From: Croceicoccus mobilis | GTDB taxonomy: Bacteria > Pseudomonadota > Alphaproteobacteria > Sphingomonadales > Sphingomonadaceae | Direction: 5' to 3' | Assembly (NCBI RefSeq): GCF_001661965.1 | Contig: NZ_LYWZ01000010.1 | Location: forward strand, 1 to 50,103 | Length of the DNA stretch: 50,103 nucleotides | Shown here: positions 16,891 through 25,849 of the stretch, piece by piece | Layout: each line of letters begins with the position of its first letter | How positions within the stretch are numbered: the stretch's first letter is position 1 | Position numbers and translations under genes: made by a program | Notes under the pieces: model-generated | What the model was told of the DNA's origin: nothing | Databases searched by the model: none | Seen by the model: only the letters and a program-made list of their open reading frames with translations

Positions 16891-17900
16891 AGCGCGCAGC
16901 AATTCCTCTTGCGCCAGACGAGGTATCCCATGTCTTCGCCGATGGCGGGGATGACCTGTCCGGGGGACTGGAAGGTGGTTGAGGCGCCGATGGGCGGGCA
17001 GGCGTAGCGGCCCTTGGTCGCCGGGTTGGGGTTGGTGGTCTGGAAGCGGTATTGCTGCTTGCGCATCACCGGCATGAGGTACTTGCCGCACAGACCCTTC
17101 GAACCCATCGTCCCCCACGAGACCAGCTCGCGGTGGAGTTTGTAGGCGAAGCGTGAGAGCACGAGCCGCGAGGCCTGCACATGTCCGATCGAGGCCGAGA
17201 CATTGCCGTTCATCGGGTACATCGACCCTTGGCAGCCCGCGCACCAGAACATCTCGTCGAGCGGCAAATTGGCGGTCGATGCAGCGCAATCGGCCGCACA
17301 GGCGGCGAGCGCCAGCGGGTTGGCAAACAGCACCGCTTCGGGATTGATTATCGCGGTGAGTTCGCTGTCCTGCCACAGCGGATCGATCTCTGAGATATAG
17401 AGGATATCGATCGAACCTGGCTCAAGGCACAGAAAGTCGGCGACGATTTCCATCCAGTAGATGAGCGGATAGGCATACCAATGGACGTGCCAGCTCGAAT
17501 AATACTGGCTGGCGCCGCCCACCGCCGAAGGACCCGAGATTGAGCGGAACCCGATATCGAAGCCGGGATCGAGTTTCATCCCGCCGAGGTTGACGAAGCA
17601 CCACGGCTTCATACTGACATCGGCGAGCCGAACCGGCTCCCAGAACCCCATCGCGATGCCGGGCCGAAGCCCGCACAGGCAGACTGGCAGGTCGGGATTG
17701 TCGGGATCGGGGCGATTGCTGGGCCAGATTTCGAGCCCGCCGACCGATATCGGGAACAGGCACGACCAGCAGATGTCGGTGATCGGGTTTACGAACTGCC
17801 CGGTGCATTTGCCCGGGCCGGCATCGGCCGAAGCGGGTGATGAGAAGACCAGCGATAGCATCGCCGTGAAGAGTACGAGGAAGGCGCGGATTCCGGTCAT
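16887..17900 (-). CDS. traU: Conjugal transfer pilus assembly protein TraU
   Basis: This 337-residue periplasmic protein is essential for DNA transfer and pilus assembly. It has a signal peptide (to about residue 26) and strongly typical TraU sequence: TDICWSCLFPISVGG, CLCGLRPGIAMGFWEP, YWMEIVADFLCLEPGSID and CAGCQGSMYPMNG. Many conserved cysteines are present. It lies between traW and trbC with four-base overlaps on both sides. Confidence 0.96.
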   Translation of the reverse strand: MTGIRAFLVLFTAMLSLVFSSPASADAGPGKCTGQFVNPITDICWSCLFPISVGGLEIWPSNRPDPDNPDLPVCLCGLRPGIAMGFWEPVRLADVSMKPWCFVNLGGMKLDPGFDIGFRSISGPSAVGGASQYYSSWHVHWYAYPLIYWMEIVADFLCLEPGSIDILYISEIDPLWQDSELTAIINPEAVLFANPLALAACAADCAASTANLPLDEMFWCAGCQGSMYPMNGNVSASIGHVQASRLVLSRFAYKLHRELVSWGTMGSKGLCGKYLMPVMRKQQYRFQTTNPNPATKGRYACPPIGASTTFQSPGQVIPAIGEDMGYLVWRKRNCCAL

Positions 17901-18529
17901 GGCTGTGCCTTCCGGCGCGGCAGCGCAATCTCGCTGACTTCGAGGAAGCGCCCGTTCTGGCGCACTCGCGCGGGAACAGCCTTGATACCGAATTTTTGCG
18001 TCAGCTTGCCACTCTGGTCGAAATAGAAACGGCGCTGGCGGGCCTTCATCAGTTCGAGCGGTGCGCCTTTCACGAGGATGAGCTTGGCATTGGCATCTTG
18101 CTTGAGCGCCCAGGCGATTTGCGCGGGATCGTCGCCGTCGAGAAAGAGGAGGTCGGAGCGCAGCTTGACGCTGTCGAGCGGATTGACCCGGGTTCCGGCG
18201 GCATGGATGAGCTCGCCTTTGGCCCCGCGGATATCGGCGGCGAGCGTGATCGTCGGGTCGAACGCCCAGCTACGGCTTGCGCTTGCGCGAGTGAGGCCGG
18301 CAACCGGTTCGGGCCGGTTTACGCGGGCGATCGTGCGACGCTTGAGCTCCTGATTGAGGCGGGCGGTCTCGCCCGAATTTTCCATCTGCGCGAGGCGCGT
18401 ATGGATCTGTTCGAGCAGGTCGCGCTCGATCACGGGGAAGACCGCGCCGCGCTGGCCGTAGTCTCGTGCTTGCAGGCTGGCCGGGAGCGCAGCGAGGAGA
18501 AAGGCGCCGAGCGGAAGGAAGGAGCGCAT
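17897..18529 (-). CDS. traW: Conjugal transfer protein TraW
   Basis: This 210-residue periplasmic protein partners with TrbC. A signal peptide (MRSFLPLGAFLLAALPASLQA) precedes RDYGQRGAVFPVIERDLLEQI, a TraW signature. The C-terminal half contains RQRRFYFDQSGKLTQKFGIKAVPA, also typical. The ATG at 18529 overlaps the end of the S26 peptidase gene by one base. The longer frame to 19348 is shadow. Confidence 0.93.
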   Translation of the reverse strand: MRSFLPLGAFLLAALPASLQARDYGQRGAVFPVIERDLLEQIHTRLAQMENSGETARLNQELKRRTIARVNRPEPVAGLTRASASRSWAFDPTITLAADIRGAKGELIHAAGTRVNPLDSVKLRSDLLFLDGDDPAQIAWALKQDANAKLILVKGAPLELMKARQRRFYFDQSGKLTQKFGIKAVPARVRQNGRFLEVSEIALPRRKAQP

Positions 18530-19035
18530 CACAGGATTGCCCTCCCGCTGCCGAGGATCTGCCCGCGACACACGTACCCGATTGCGCCGTAGCGGCTGTC
18601 GAGCCCGCGCGGATGGTCGGTTCCGGTGTAGTAGCAACCTTCCGGTATTGCGCCTTCGGGACCGCGCGTAAGCGGCACGCCAAGGCGGGTGACCTCGAGC
18701 AGGCTCGCGACCTGCTTCCCGTTGATGAAGACCGCATCGCCCTCGTGGCGCACGACATCGCCCGGCATGCCAAGCACGCGCTTGCCGAACATCTGCGGTC
18801 CTTTTCCGAAATGCCTTTCGAGCAGCTCGCTTTGCGGCGGCTCGAAGAAGATCAGGCTGCCGCGTTCGATCGGCGCGTGCTTGTCGAGCCAGAACGCCCA
18901 GTTGGGCAGGCTCGGGCTCGCATTGATGAGGAACGCGTGGTCCTTGCTGAAGGCATCGAGCGGCGCCCAGGCGAGCGGCAGCAGGACGAGGCCCGAGAGC
19001 AGCAGCGAACGGCGGATCGTGCGGGTCAGGCTCAT
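18529..19035 (-). CDS. S26-family signal peptidase, TraF/TrhF-like
   Basis: This 168-residue membrane-anchored serine peptidase resembles IncP TraF and IncH TrhF, which process pilin and can cyclise it. After one N-terminal membrane segment, NASPSLPNWAFWL offers catalytic S42, and FGKRVLGMPGDVV offers the base K85. A C-terminal GYVCRGQILGSGRAI segment completes the fold. F itself lacks a gene of this kind at this place, so its presence marks an F/H-like mosaic operon. Likely substrate: the TraA propilin. Confidence 0.88.
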   Translation of the reverse strand: MSLTRTIRRSLLLSGLVLLPLAWAPLDAFSKDHAFLINASPSLPNWAFWLDKHAPIERGSLIFFEPPQSELLERHFGKGPQMFGKRVLGMPGDVVRHEGDAVFINGKQVASLLEVTRLGVPLTRGPEGAIPEGCYYTGTDHPRGLDSRYGAIGYVCRGQILGSGRAIL

Positions 19036-19412
19036 GGCTGCTTCTCCCCGGCGAGCTTGTCCGCAATGCGCTGCTCGAGTTCGGAGGTTGCGTCGTCGGC
19101 AGCGCCCGCGAGCACGGCCTCGGCAACCAGCACCACGCGGCCGTCATGGCCCATGTCGGCAACGGCGCTTTCGGCGGCCTTGAGATAGGCGAGGCTTGCC
19201 GCCTGGACGACCGCCGGATCGGCATCGGCGCGCGCGGCCTCCTCGACGAAGGTGCCGATGGTCTCGGCAAGCCGGACCGTGACGATCCGCTGCTTGGGGG
19301 CGCTGGTGACCTGCTGGGTAAGCCACGCGCCCCACAAGAGCGCAGCAACGAGCAAGGCTACGGCAAGCAGTTTCGGGCCAAGCAGGCGCAGCGGGAGGTT
19401 GAGTTTATCCAT
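19032..19412 (-). CDS. trbI: F-type conjugation protein TrbI
   Basis: This 126-residue single-pass inner-membrane protein has a membrane helix at about residues 13-32 and a periplasmic helical domain (QRIVTVRLAETIGTFVEEAAR). TrbI affects pilus outgrowth or retraction in F. The ATG at 19412 gives a family-typical length. The longer frame to 19526 runs into the upstream gene. It overlaps the S26 gene by four bases. Confidence 0.85.
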   Translation of the reverse strand: MDKLNLPLRLLGPKLLAVALLVAALLWGAWLTQQVTSAPKQRIVTVRLAETIGTFVEEAARADADPAVVQAASLAYLKAAESAVADMGHDGRVVLVAEAVLAGAADDATSELEQRIADKLAGEKQP

Positions 19413-19812
19413 GGCGAGAAGATCCTTCGGAGAGGCGGCGGTCGAGGCGGCGCAGGAAGGCCGGCAGGCGCAGCAGGGCGAGACCGCCGGCTGCGATGAG
19501 AAACGCGATCTGGAGGTCCTGGGCAAAGAAGCGGCGCGCGATCGGATCGGCGGTGCGGTAGTGATCGGCGAGGTTGCCGAGCTGCGCGAACAGCGCCGTG
19601 AGATCCCAGCCTGCTACAGCCAAGAACACGAACAGCGGCAGGCCGAGGACCAGCAGCAGCGTGCTCGCCGCGAAGCTTGCCGTTTTGATCAGCACCAGGC
19701 AGGTGCCCTGGAAAAGCGCCAGCCAGTCGATCGCACGGTGCTTGTCGCAGGCTTGTCTGACTGACGGAAGCGGCACGCGATCTACGAGCGTGGTGGTCTC
19801 GAGCACCATCAC
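19405..19812 (-). CDS. Hypothetical membrane protein in tra operon
   Basis: This 135-residue protein has two or three membrane helices (about 38-62 and 100-118). I recognise no family. It overlaps traC by four bases and trbI by eight, so it is clearly translated with the transfer genes. Its place between traC and trbI holds no conserved F gene, and a role in T4SS assembly or membrane anchoring is only inferred from context. Confidence 0.72.
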   Translation of the reverse strand: MMVLETTTLVDRVPLPSVRQACDKHRAIDWLALFQGTCLVLIKTASFAASTLLLVLGLPLFVFLAVAGWDLTALFAQLGNLADHYRTADPIARRFFAQDLQIAFLIAAGGLALLRLPAFLRRLDRRLSEGSSRHG

Positions 19813-22358
19813 ATGCCTCCTTCCACACCTGCGACCAGCGCGACTGCGCGCTCCAGCGGCATGCCGTTTTCGACATGGCGGTGGATTGCGGCATAGGTGT
19901 CAGGATCGGAGGAGAAGATGGTTGCCGAGAGTGGGTCGAGCACCAGGCGTCCAACGGCTTCCATCTCGGGACCTTTGAGGTAGATCTCGCTGTACTCGGT
20001 GCCCGAGCGCTTGAGGCTGCGGATCAGCGTCTCGGTCCGGTCGTCCATGTCGAGCCGGGCCTCCTTGCGGAAATCGGCGATGGTCTCGGGCTTCTGCTGG
20101 AGCACCAGCATCCAGTCGCTATTCTCGAGCGCGGCCCGCGCGCCATCGGACTTGTAATAGTCGTTCAAGGACTGGGTGGCGGTCGCAAGCGCGCCGCCAT
20201 ACTTGCGCGCGGTGCGGGCATAGGTCTCGACGAACTCGCCCATCGAACCGCCCCTGAGCATCGCCCAGGCCTCGTCGATCAGCAGCAGCTTCTTGGTCGA
20301 GCGCGACGAGCGCGTCATCGCCTGACCGGTCATGAACATGATTGCCGAGAGGACAACGCTTCGAAGCTCCTCGCGGGACGCGAGGTCGCTCATCTCGAAG
20401 ACAGTGAAATCGTCTTCGAGCGCGAAACTCGCTTTCCCCGAGAAGAACCCGGCATAGCTGCCACCGCGGCAGAAGGGCGCGATCGCTGTGGCTAGGTCCT
20501 TGCCCGCCTCGTTCTCGCTCTGATGGAGCGCATGCGCGACGTCGTCGATCGCGCCCCCGCTGCCGAGCGCATTCCAGACCTGTGTTACTGCACGATCGAT
20601 GAGGCCGCGTTCGGTGTCAGAGGGCGCGGCGCTTGGCCGCGCCATCTGGCCGACGATCGCCTTGATCATCGCAAAGCAGTCGAGCCGGTAATCCTCGTCT
20701 TGATGCGCCCTTGCATCGTCGACCATCGAGAACGGGTTGAGCGAGAATCCCGAGGCGAGCGTGAACTCGACAAAGCGGCCGCCCTGAAGTTTGATCGAGT
20801 GCTCGAAACTCCGGCCGTCATCGATCACCACGACCTTGGCGCCAGCGCCGCGCAGCGCGGCGCATAGCTCCTGCAGCAGCACCGACTTGCCCGAGCCCGA
20901 CTTCCCGCAAATCGCGATGTTGTGGTTGCCCGCCTTGTTCTCGAAGGGCGACCAGAAGAAGGGCTGGCCGCGCCGTCCGAGCAGCAGCAGGTGCGGGATC
21001 GTGCCGCCGAGATACTCGCCCTGCAGGGGGGCGATATTGGCCGCGGTGGTCGAGAGCATGGTTCGAAAGCGTTTGAGCCGCGCAAGGTCGTGGACCAGAC
21101 CATCGGCGAGGCTCAACGGGAACGAGGCGACGAGGCCCTGGAGCTGGAGGAAGCGCTCGTCGGCAAGGTCCCATCCGGCCGCCTTGTAAATCGCCTTGAC
21201 CGTGCGCTCATGCGCATCGCCTTCGCCGAGCGGCGAGATCGTGGTGAGACCATAGAACAGCTTGACGAGCTTCTTGCCCGCTTGGAGTTCGGCCTGGACG
21301 TGTCTCCATTCTGCCGACTGCTCCGACAGTTTGGGCAGGAAGCGCGCGCTTTTGGTCTCCGACAGGCTGGTGGTGCGCATGAACTTGTAGCCTGCGCGCG
21401 CCGAGGCGGCTTCCTGGTCGGGATAATGCAGGCACAGCATGGTCGCAGCCGGGCAGGGAAAGCGCAGCTTGTCGGTGAACATGTCGCCGATGAGCCGCGC
21501 GCATTCCCACGGTGCCCAGCGCTCAGGGGTAGAGCGCACGCCGTAATGGCGCATATCGAAGCGGTCGGGATAGCATTCACCTACCTGCGGCACGCCATCT
21601 CGCGAGCGCCCGGTCTCGCGGAAGCGCTCGGTGCGCAAGATCAGCCGGTCGTCCTCGACTTCGAGTTCGATGTCGCGGCGGATCGCTTGCGCGTCGAGCG
21701 TGTCCTCGCGGTTCCAGTGGGTGAGATCGGGTTCGCGCGCGGTGGTCGGCGAGGTGAGCTCGTCGACCAGTGCGAGGAGGCCTGCGGGCTCGAGCCTGTT
21801 CGATGCAAGGCCGAGCGAGTTCAGCATCCCCGACATCCCGTCGCGGCATTCGGTGAGTTCTGCATCGGTGACGCTTCCGGGCACCGGAACGCCGAGCGAG
21901 AGCACCAGACGCACATGGCGTGCATGAAACGGCGCGTGTGCCGAGCCCGACTTCCAGACGAGATCGTAGAGCCGGTTGGTGCGGGCTTTCGCAATCGCTT
22001 CGTAGATCCCGCCCTGCTCGTAGCGCGGTGCGAACCACGGGCCGACGATGGCGCCGATGCGCGGGGACGCGAAGTTCAGCACTTGGAGGCAGGCGCCTTG
22101 CGGCAGGCTCTCGGAAAAGAACTGGCCGAGGATCTCACCTGTCCGCTCGTCGGCGCCGATGAGCGGGGTGACTTCGAGAATGAAGCCCTTCGAGTGCGCG
22201 TTGCGGTAGAGCCCCGGGCCCTCGTCATAGACTCGGTACGGAAGCCAGTCCGACAGCATGTCGAGCGCGAAACGCGGCTGCGCATGATCGCCCCTTTTCG
22301 CATCGCCGAACAGGCCAGCGAGAAGCGCGTCGCGCGCAGAGGATAGCGAGAGGTTCAC
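19809..22358 (-). CDS. traC: T4SS ATPase TraC (VirB4 family)
   Basis: This 849-residue cytoplasmic ATPase powers pilus assembly at the inner membrane. The N-terminal TraC_F_IV domain is followed by a RecA-like motor with Walker A GKSGSGKS (485-492) and Walker B LLLIDEAWAML (about residue 690). The conserved TATQSLNDYY segment follows. Length and motifs match F TraC. The start overlaps the traV stop in ATGA and lies 28 bp after a GC-rich hairpin. Confidence 0.96.
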   Translation of the reverse strand: MNLSLSSARDALLAGLFGDAKRGDHAQPRFALDMLSDWLPYRVYDEGPGLYRNAHSKGFILEVTPLIGADERTGEILGQFFSESLPQGACLQVLNFASPRIGAIVGPWFAPRYEQGGIYEAIAKARTNRLYDLVWKSGSAHAPFHARHVRLVLSLGVPVPGSVTDAELTECRDGMSGMLNSLGLASNRLEPAGLLALVDELTSPTTAREPDLTHWNREDTLDAQAIRRDIELEVEDDRLILRTERFRETGRSRDGVPQVGECYPDRFDMRHYGVRSTPERWAPWECARLIGDMFTDKLRFPCPAATMLCLHYPDQEAASARAGYKFMRTTSLSETKSARFLPKLSEQSAEWRHVQAELQAGKKLVKLFYGLTTISPLGEGDAHERTVKAIYKAAGWDLADERFLQLQGLVASFPLSLADGLVHDLARLKRFRTMLSTTAANIAPLQGEYLGGTIPHLLLLGRRGQPFFWSPFENKAGNHNIAICGKSGSGKSVLLQELCAALRGAGAKVVVIDDGRSFEHSIKLQGGRFVEFTLASGFSLNPFSMVDDARAHQDEDYRLDCFAMIKAIVGQMARPSAAPSDTERGLIDRAVTQVWNALGSGGAIDDVAHALHQSENEAGKDLATAIAPFCRGGSYAGFFSGKASFALEDDFTVFEMSDLASREELRSVVLSAIMFMTGQAMTRSSRSTKKLLLIDEAWAMLRGGSMGEFVETYARTARKYGGALATATQSLNDYYKSDGARAALENSDWMLVLQQKPETIADFRKEARLDMDDRTETLIRSLKRSGTEYSEIYLKGPEMEAVGRLVLDPLSATIFSSDPDTYAAIHRHVENGMPLERAVALVAGVEGGM

Positions 22359-22939
22359 TTGGGCTCTCCTTCGGGCAGAACGGGGTGGGGCACCTGGCCG
22401 GGGGAGGGGGGACGACCAGGTGCCCCGGGGTCCGGCGCTTTGGCGCCGGGCAGCTCCGTCAGATCCTGCGAGGGGATGACCAGGACATCGGGAGGCTGCT
22501 GGGGGGACGGATTGGAAAGCTGAAAAGGAATTGCTTCTGCGGCGGCGGGCGGGGCGACTTCTGCTTCAGCCGGACGCGCCAGTGCGCGAAGCACGTCGCC
22601 GGTCGAACGCGGCGCGCGCCAGCGCTCGGCAGCGCGATCGGGCAGCACGACATGAACAACCCGGGCCTCGTGGATGTGGCCCGTCCCGTCGCGGTAGCCC
22701 GCAACAACGATCCGCAATCCGCGATCACCGGCCCTGTGCGCTCCCGCAGAGGCATGACCGGACCGTTCTGCCTGTGAAACGCGGGTCGCGGTATCGTCGA
22801 TCATCGAGGTCGGCGCGCAGCTTCCCTCCGGTGCCCGGCAGGAAAAGTCGCCCTTGACGTTGCCGCCAAGCGTCGCACAGCCGGCGATCATCAACGCGAG
22901 AATTGCCGTCGCTCCGACACGGGTCGCACCGCCGCTCAT
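22355..22939 (-). CDS. traV: Outer-membrane lipoprotein TraV (VirB7-like)
   Basis: This 194-residue lipoprotein has signal and lipobox LMIAGC (lipidated C21), then LGGNVKGDFSCRAPEGSC, the TraV signature with its two further Cys. TraV forms the outer-membrane core with TraK and TraB. The C-terminal 60 residues are Pro-rich and variable. It overlaps traC and the dsbC-like gene by four bases each. Confidence 0.9.
   Translation of the reverse strand: MSGGATRVGATAILALMIAGCATLGGNVKGDFSCRAPEGSCAPTSMIDDTATRVSQAERSGHASAGAHRAGDRGLRIVVAGYRDGTGHIHEARVVHVVLPDRAAERWRAPRSTGDVLRALARPAEAEVAPPAAAEAIPFQLSNPSPQQPPDVLVIPSQDLTELPGAKAPDPGAPGRPPSPGQVPHPVLPEGEPK
22387..22426. repeat. 11-bp inverted repeat at the traV-traC junction
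   Basis: GGGGCACCTGG (22387-22397) and CCAGGTGCCCC (22416-22426) are perfect complements around an 18-base GC-rich loop. The repeat lies in the Pro/Gly-rich 3' end of traV, 28 bases before the traC start in the mRNA. It could stabilise mRNA ends or control traC translation by coupling to traV. Confidence 0.55.
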
Positions 22940-23814
22940 TGCTTCGATCCGGTCTTGGCATTGGCAAAGGCGCGCAGTGTCTTTGCATCACGGTAGCCGT
23001 GCAGCACCGCACCGTCGCGCGCCCGGACGATTACCGGGGTTCCGGCAAAGCCGTTGGCCTGTGCAAAGGCTTCGTTGGCATCGAGCGCAGCTGCTTTCTT
23101 GCAGGCGGCGCGCGGTTCGAGGTGCTTGCCGGTATAGGCGGCATGGAGCGCCCCGATCGGATCGGCGGCGCAGAGCACCGCCTCGGACCTGCGCCGGCTC
23201 GATGCGCCGAAGATCGAGATCGGCCGTTCCTCTACAAGAACGCCTGCCTTCTCGAGTTCGCCGGTGAGCCGCTTACAGTAGCCGCACTGGAAATCCGAGA
23301 AGACAACCAGCTTCGGCCCCTTGGGATTGCCCCACAGGATCGCGCCTTCCTTGGGAAGGGCTTTGAGATCGACATGCGTCGCGACCTGCCTGTCGCGGGT
23401 TTCGGCAACGTCATGGCGCCCTCCAGTGTCCTCGCCGGCGTGGCGGGCTGCGCCGGCGGCGAGCAGGTCGGGGTTGAGTTCGAGCAGGCGCGCGGCAGTC
23501 ACGTCGCGCCGCTCCTCCATGTCGTAGAGCCGCCCGACGAAGAGGTAGCGTGCCGCTTCGTCGATGTAGAACAGCGTCTCTCCCGAGACGACCTCGCACC
23601 ATGGCGCGAATGTCGTGCAATCGAGCGCGTCGATCGGCGTTCTGGGCAGACGAAGCTTGAGCGCTTCAACCACATCTCGCGTGATCGCGGCCTGCGCGGG
23701 CATGGCGGTTACGATCGCGACGCCGCTTGTAAGGAGGGCTGCTGCGCTGGCGGCGGCGAGCGATATGTGCGCGGCGCGCGCCTTGAGGCCGGGCCGCTGG
23801 TTCGAGTAGTTCAT
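22936..23814 (-). CDS. DsbC-like disulfide isomerase of the transfer operon
   Basis: This 292-residue protein has an N-terminal signal or anchor (about 20-42), a DsbC-type dimerisation domain (TTFAPWCEVVSGETLFYID) and a thioredoxin domain with CGYC at 177-180 (FSDFQCGYCKRL). The C-terminal FAGTPVIV carries the cis-proline. It should correct disulfides in Cys-rich partners such as TraN, TraU and TraH. The same gene placement near traB/traV occurs in SXT/R391-type operons. Confidence 0.9.
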   Translation of the reverse strand: MNYSNQRPGLKARAAHISLAAASAAALLTSGVAIVTAMPAQAAITRDVVEALKLRLPRTPIDALDCTTFAPWCEVVSGETLFYIDEAARYLFVGRLYDMEERRDVTAARLLELNPDLLAAGAARHAGEDTGGRHDVAETRDRQVATHVDLKALPKEGAILWGNPKGPKLVVFSDFQCGYCKRLTGELEKAGVLVEERPISIFGASSRRRSEAVLCAADPIGALHAAYTGKHLEPRAACKKAAALDANEAFAQANGFAGTPVIVRARDGAVLHGYRDAKTLRAFANAKTGSKQ

Positions 23815-25094
23815 TGGGGTGTGCTCCTGACATGGACGCCGTCGAGAAAGACGATCTCGACTGCGATGCCGGTCGGCATCTCGACGACGGGTTGGTACTG
23901 TTCTGCGCGTTCGATGAGGTATTTGCTGACGGTGTCGGCGGCTTCGCCCGCGCCCTGGCCCAGGCCGCCTGCGAGGATGTCGGTCGGCGAGAGCGCGTCG
24001 CGCTTGCCGTCGCTGCCGACAGGCTGCGCAAAGATGCCGTTGGCATTGGCCGAGAAGCCGCGGCCGAAGCCGCCGACGATTCCGGCGAGCAGCGCCTGGC
24101 TGACGAGGCTGCCTTCGCGGCTGACGACATTGCCGCGCACGCCCGACTTGCCGGCGAAGGCGATGAATCCCTTCACTTCGCTCACCGCGAAGCGTCCGCC
24201 GGGCTGCGCACAGGTCATGCGCACGAGCTTGACGTAAACCTTCTCGGCCGAGAGATCGCCTCGCGCCGCGCCGTTGACGAGGCAGCCGGTGAGATCGGTG
24301 GTGAGGAGCTTGTTGCCCTGCAGCACCGAGCGCGCCGGACCGGTGATCCGCAGCACCACGGGCAGCGGATCGCTCTGGCTGGTGACCCCGGTCGAGGCGT
24401 CGACCCCGACGATTACGGTGGCAGGTGCATAGCTGTTGGGCGGCAGGTAATCGCGGCTTGCCTCGAGCAGCAGCGCCGGCGCGCTTTCGGTTGCCTTGGC
24501 CTTGGCGGTGCCCGGCTTGTCGTTTGAGAAGCTCAGCAGGCTTGCCTTGGGTTCGCTGGGTGGCTCGAGCGGTCCGGGAGCGAAGCCCGGAGCCCGCGGA
24601 TCGACTGCGGCCACCGGCGCAACTGGGGGATTGGTGCGGACGGTTTCGAGTTCCGAGCGCAAGGCAGCGTTCTCCGCCGAGATCGCATCGATCGCAGCTT
24701 GCCCGTCGCTCAGCATCCGCGCGTTCTCGCCCCGCAGCGTTTCGAGCTCCTGCTCGATCGAAGCCCTGGGAAGCTGGGTCTCCTGCAGGTCCTTGATCGC
24801 CTTGCCCTGCGCATCGAGGCGGTTGCCGTAAGTGGCGACGAATTCGCGCTGCGAGAGATTGCGATTGACCAGCGCGCCGGTCTCGATCGTGGTTGCGCCC
24901 GCGCCGTCGGCGCTCGCTTCATCCTCGCCGCCGAAGATGAACATCGAACCGGCGATGAGCGCCACGCCGCCGATCCCGGCAAGCAACAGCTTCTGGCGCT
25001 GCGCGACCGTGCGGTTGAGATCGCGCCGGGCTTCGCCGCGCGTCTCGTCCTTTGGCGCTGCCGCGGGCGTATAGCTTGTGTCGGTATCGGCCAT
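23811..25094 (-). CDS. traB: Conjugal transfer protein TraB (VirB10-like)
   Basis: This 427-residue protein spans both membranes in the T4SS core. It has a short cytoplasmic N-terminus, one membrane helix (about 36-54), a coiled coil (about 85-150), a Pro-rich stretch and a C-terminal beta domain with YAPATVIVGVDAS and PTGIAVEIVFLDGV. It overlaps traK by one base (TAATG) and the dsbC-like gene by four. Confidence 0.94.
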   Translation of the reverse strand: MADTDTSYTPAAAPKDETRGEARRDLNRTVAQRQKLLLAGIGGVALIAGSMFIFGGEDEASADGAGATTIETGALVNRNLSQREFVATYGNRLDAQGKAIKDLQETQLPRASIEQELETLRGENARMLSDGQAAIDAISAENAALRSELETVRTNPPVAPVAAVDPRAPGFAPGPLEPPSEPKASLLSFSNDKPGTAKAKATESAPALLLEASRDYLPPNSYAPATVIVGVDASTGVTSQSDPLPVVLRITGPARSVLQGNKLLTTDLTGCLVNGAARGDLSAEKVYVKLVRMTCAQPGGRFAVSEVKGFIAFAGKSGVRGNVVSREGSLVSQALLAGIVGGFGRGFSANANGIFAQPVGSDGKRDALSPTDILAGGLGQGAGEAADTVSKYLIERAEQYQPVVEMPTGIAVEIVFLDGVHVRSTPQ

Positions 25095-25849
25095 TATTTG
25101 AGCCCTCCCTTGGTAAAGACAAGGAAGGCTTGCGTGCTCTCGCCGGGCTCGAGGGAGTTGCGGCCATAGGCAAAGGCCAGCGCCCCGGCGGGCGCCTCGC
25201 GCTCACCGGCAAGGTCGACGAGTGCCGGGCCAAGATTACGGAGAGTAAAGGCTTGGCCGATCAGTTCGGCGCCTTCGTATTCCGCGACCTGCTGCACTTC
25301 GAGGCTGTCGGTGTGGCGTGGTCGCGAAAGTTCGGCACGGGCGCGGAAGCCCGGCAGGACCCCATCGCTGGCCATCGCTTCGATCAGCCGGATCGCGGCC
25401 TCGTCGCGCGTCACTGCTGCGCCTTCCCATTCACTCGCCTGGGATTTGGCGAGCGCGGGATTGGTGACGAAGAGCTGGCTCGCTTCCTCGCCTTCGACGC
25501 GGCAGGTGAACTTGTAGACATAGCCCGCGCTGCTCGTCGCGAAGAAGCTGACCTTGGCGCTCGCATATTGCAGCGGCACCGAGACATAGATGTCGCCGCG
25601 CACCGGCTCGTGGGTCACCTCGAAATCGTTGTAGGGAAAACCGCTCGCCATCTTCGAGACATTGGCGAAACCGTCCTCGATGAGGGCGATACGGGTCAGC
25701 GCGCCGCGCGCGAGCACGCAGTCGATCGCGGCGCCATCAGCGGCCTCGACGAACTGGTCGGCATGTGCCGGTGAAGCGTAGGCGGCCGTGGCGATTGCCA
25801 GCGCAACGCTGGTCAGCGCGGCGGGGAAGGGGCGGGATAGGAGTGTCAT
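25094..25849 (-). CDS. traK: Conjugal transfer secretin-like protein TraK (VirB9-like)
   Basis: This 251-residue periplasmic/outer-membrane protein has a signal peptide ending near ASPAHA (residue 30). The beta-rich body ends in GQAFTLRNLGPALVDL and the C-terminal motif GRNSLEPGESTQAFLV. TraK binds TraB and TraV in the outer-membrane core. It overlaps traE by four bases. Confidence 0.92.
   Translation of the reverse strand: MTLLSRPFPAALTSVALAIATAAYASPAHADQFVEAADGAAIDCVLARGALTRIALIEDGFANVSKMASGFPYNDFEVTHEPVRGDIYVSVPLQYASAKVSFFATSSAGYVYKFTCRVEGEEASQLFVTNPALAKSQASEWEGAAVTRDEAAIRLIEAMASDGVLPGFRARAELSRPRHTDSLEVQQVAEYEGAELIGQAFTLRNLGPALVDLAGEREAPAGALAFAYGRNSLEPGESTQAFLVFTKGGLK

Noticed and set aside
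20922-22346. 474-residue open frame on the plus strand
   Set aside because: It is antisense to traC, whose Walker motifs and length are certain, and has no domain or ribosome site.
22903-24237. 444-residue open frame on the plus strand
   Set aside because: It is antisense to the dsbC-like gene and traB, and its composition is that of a shadow frame.
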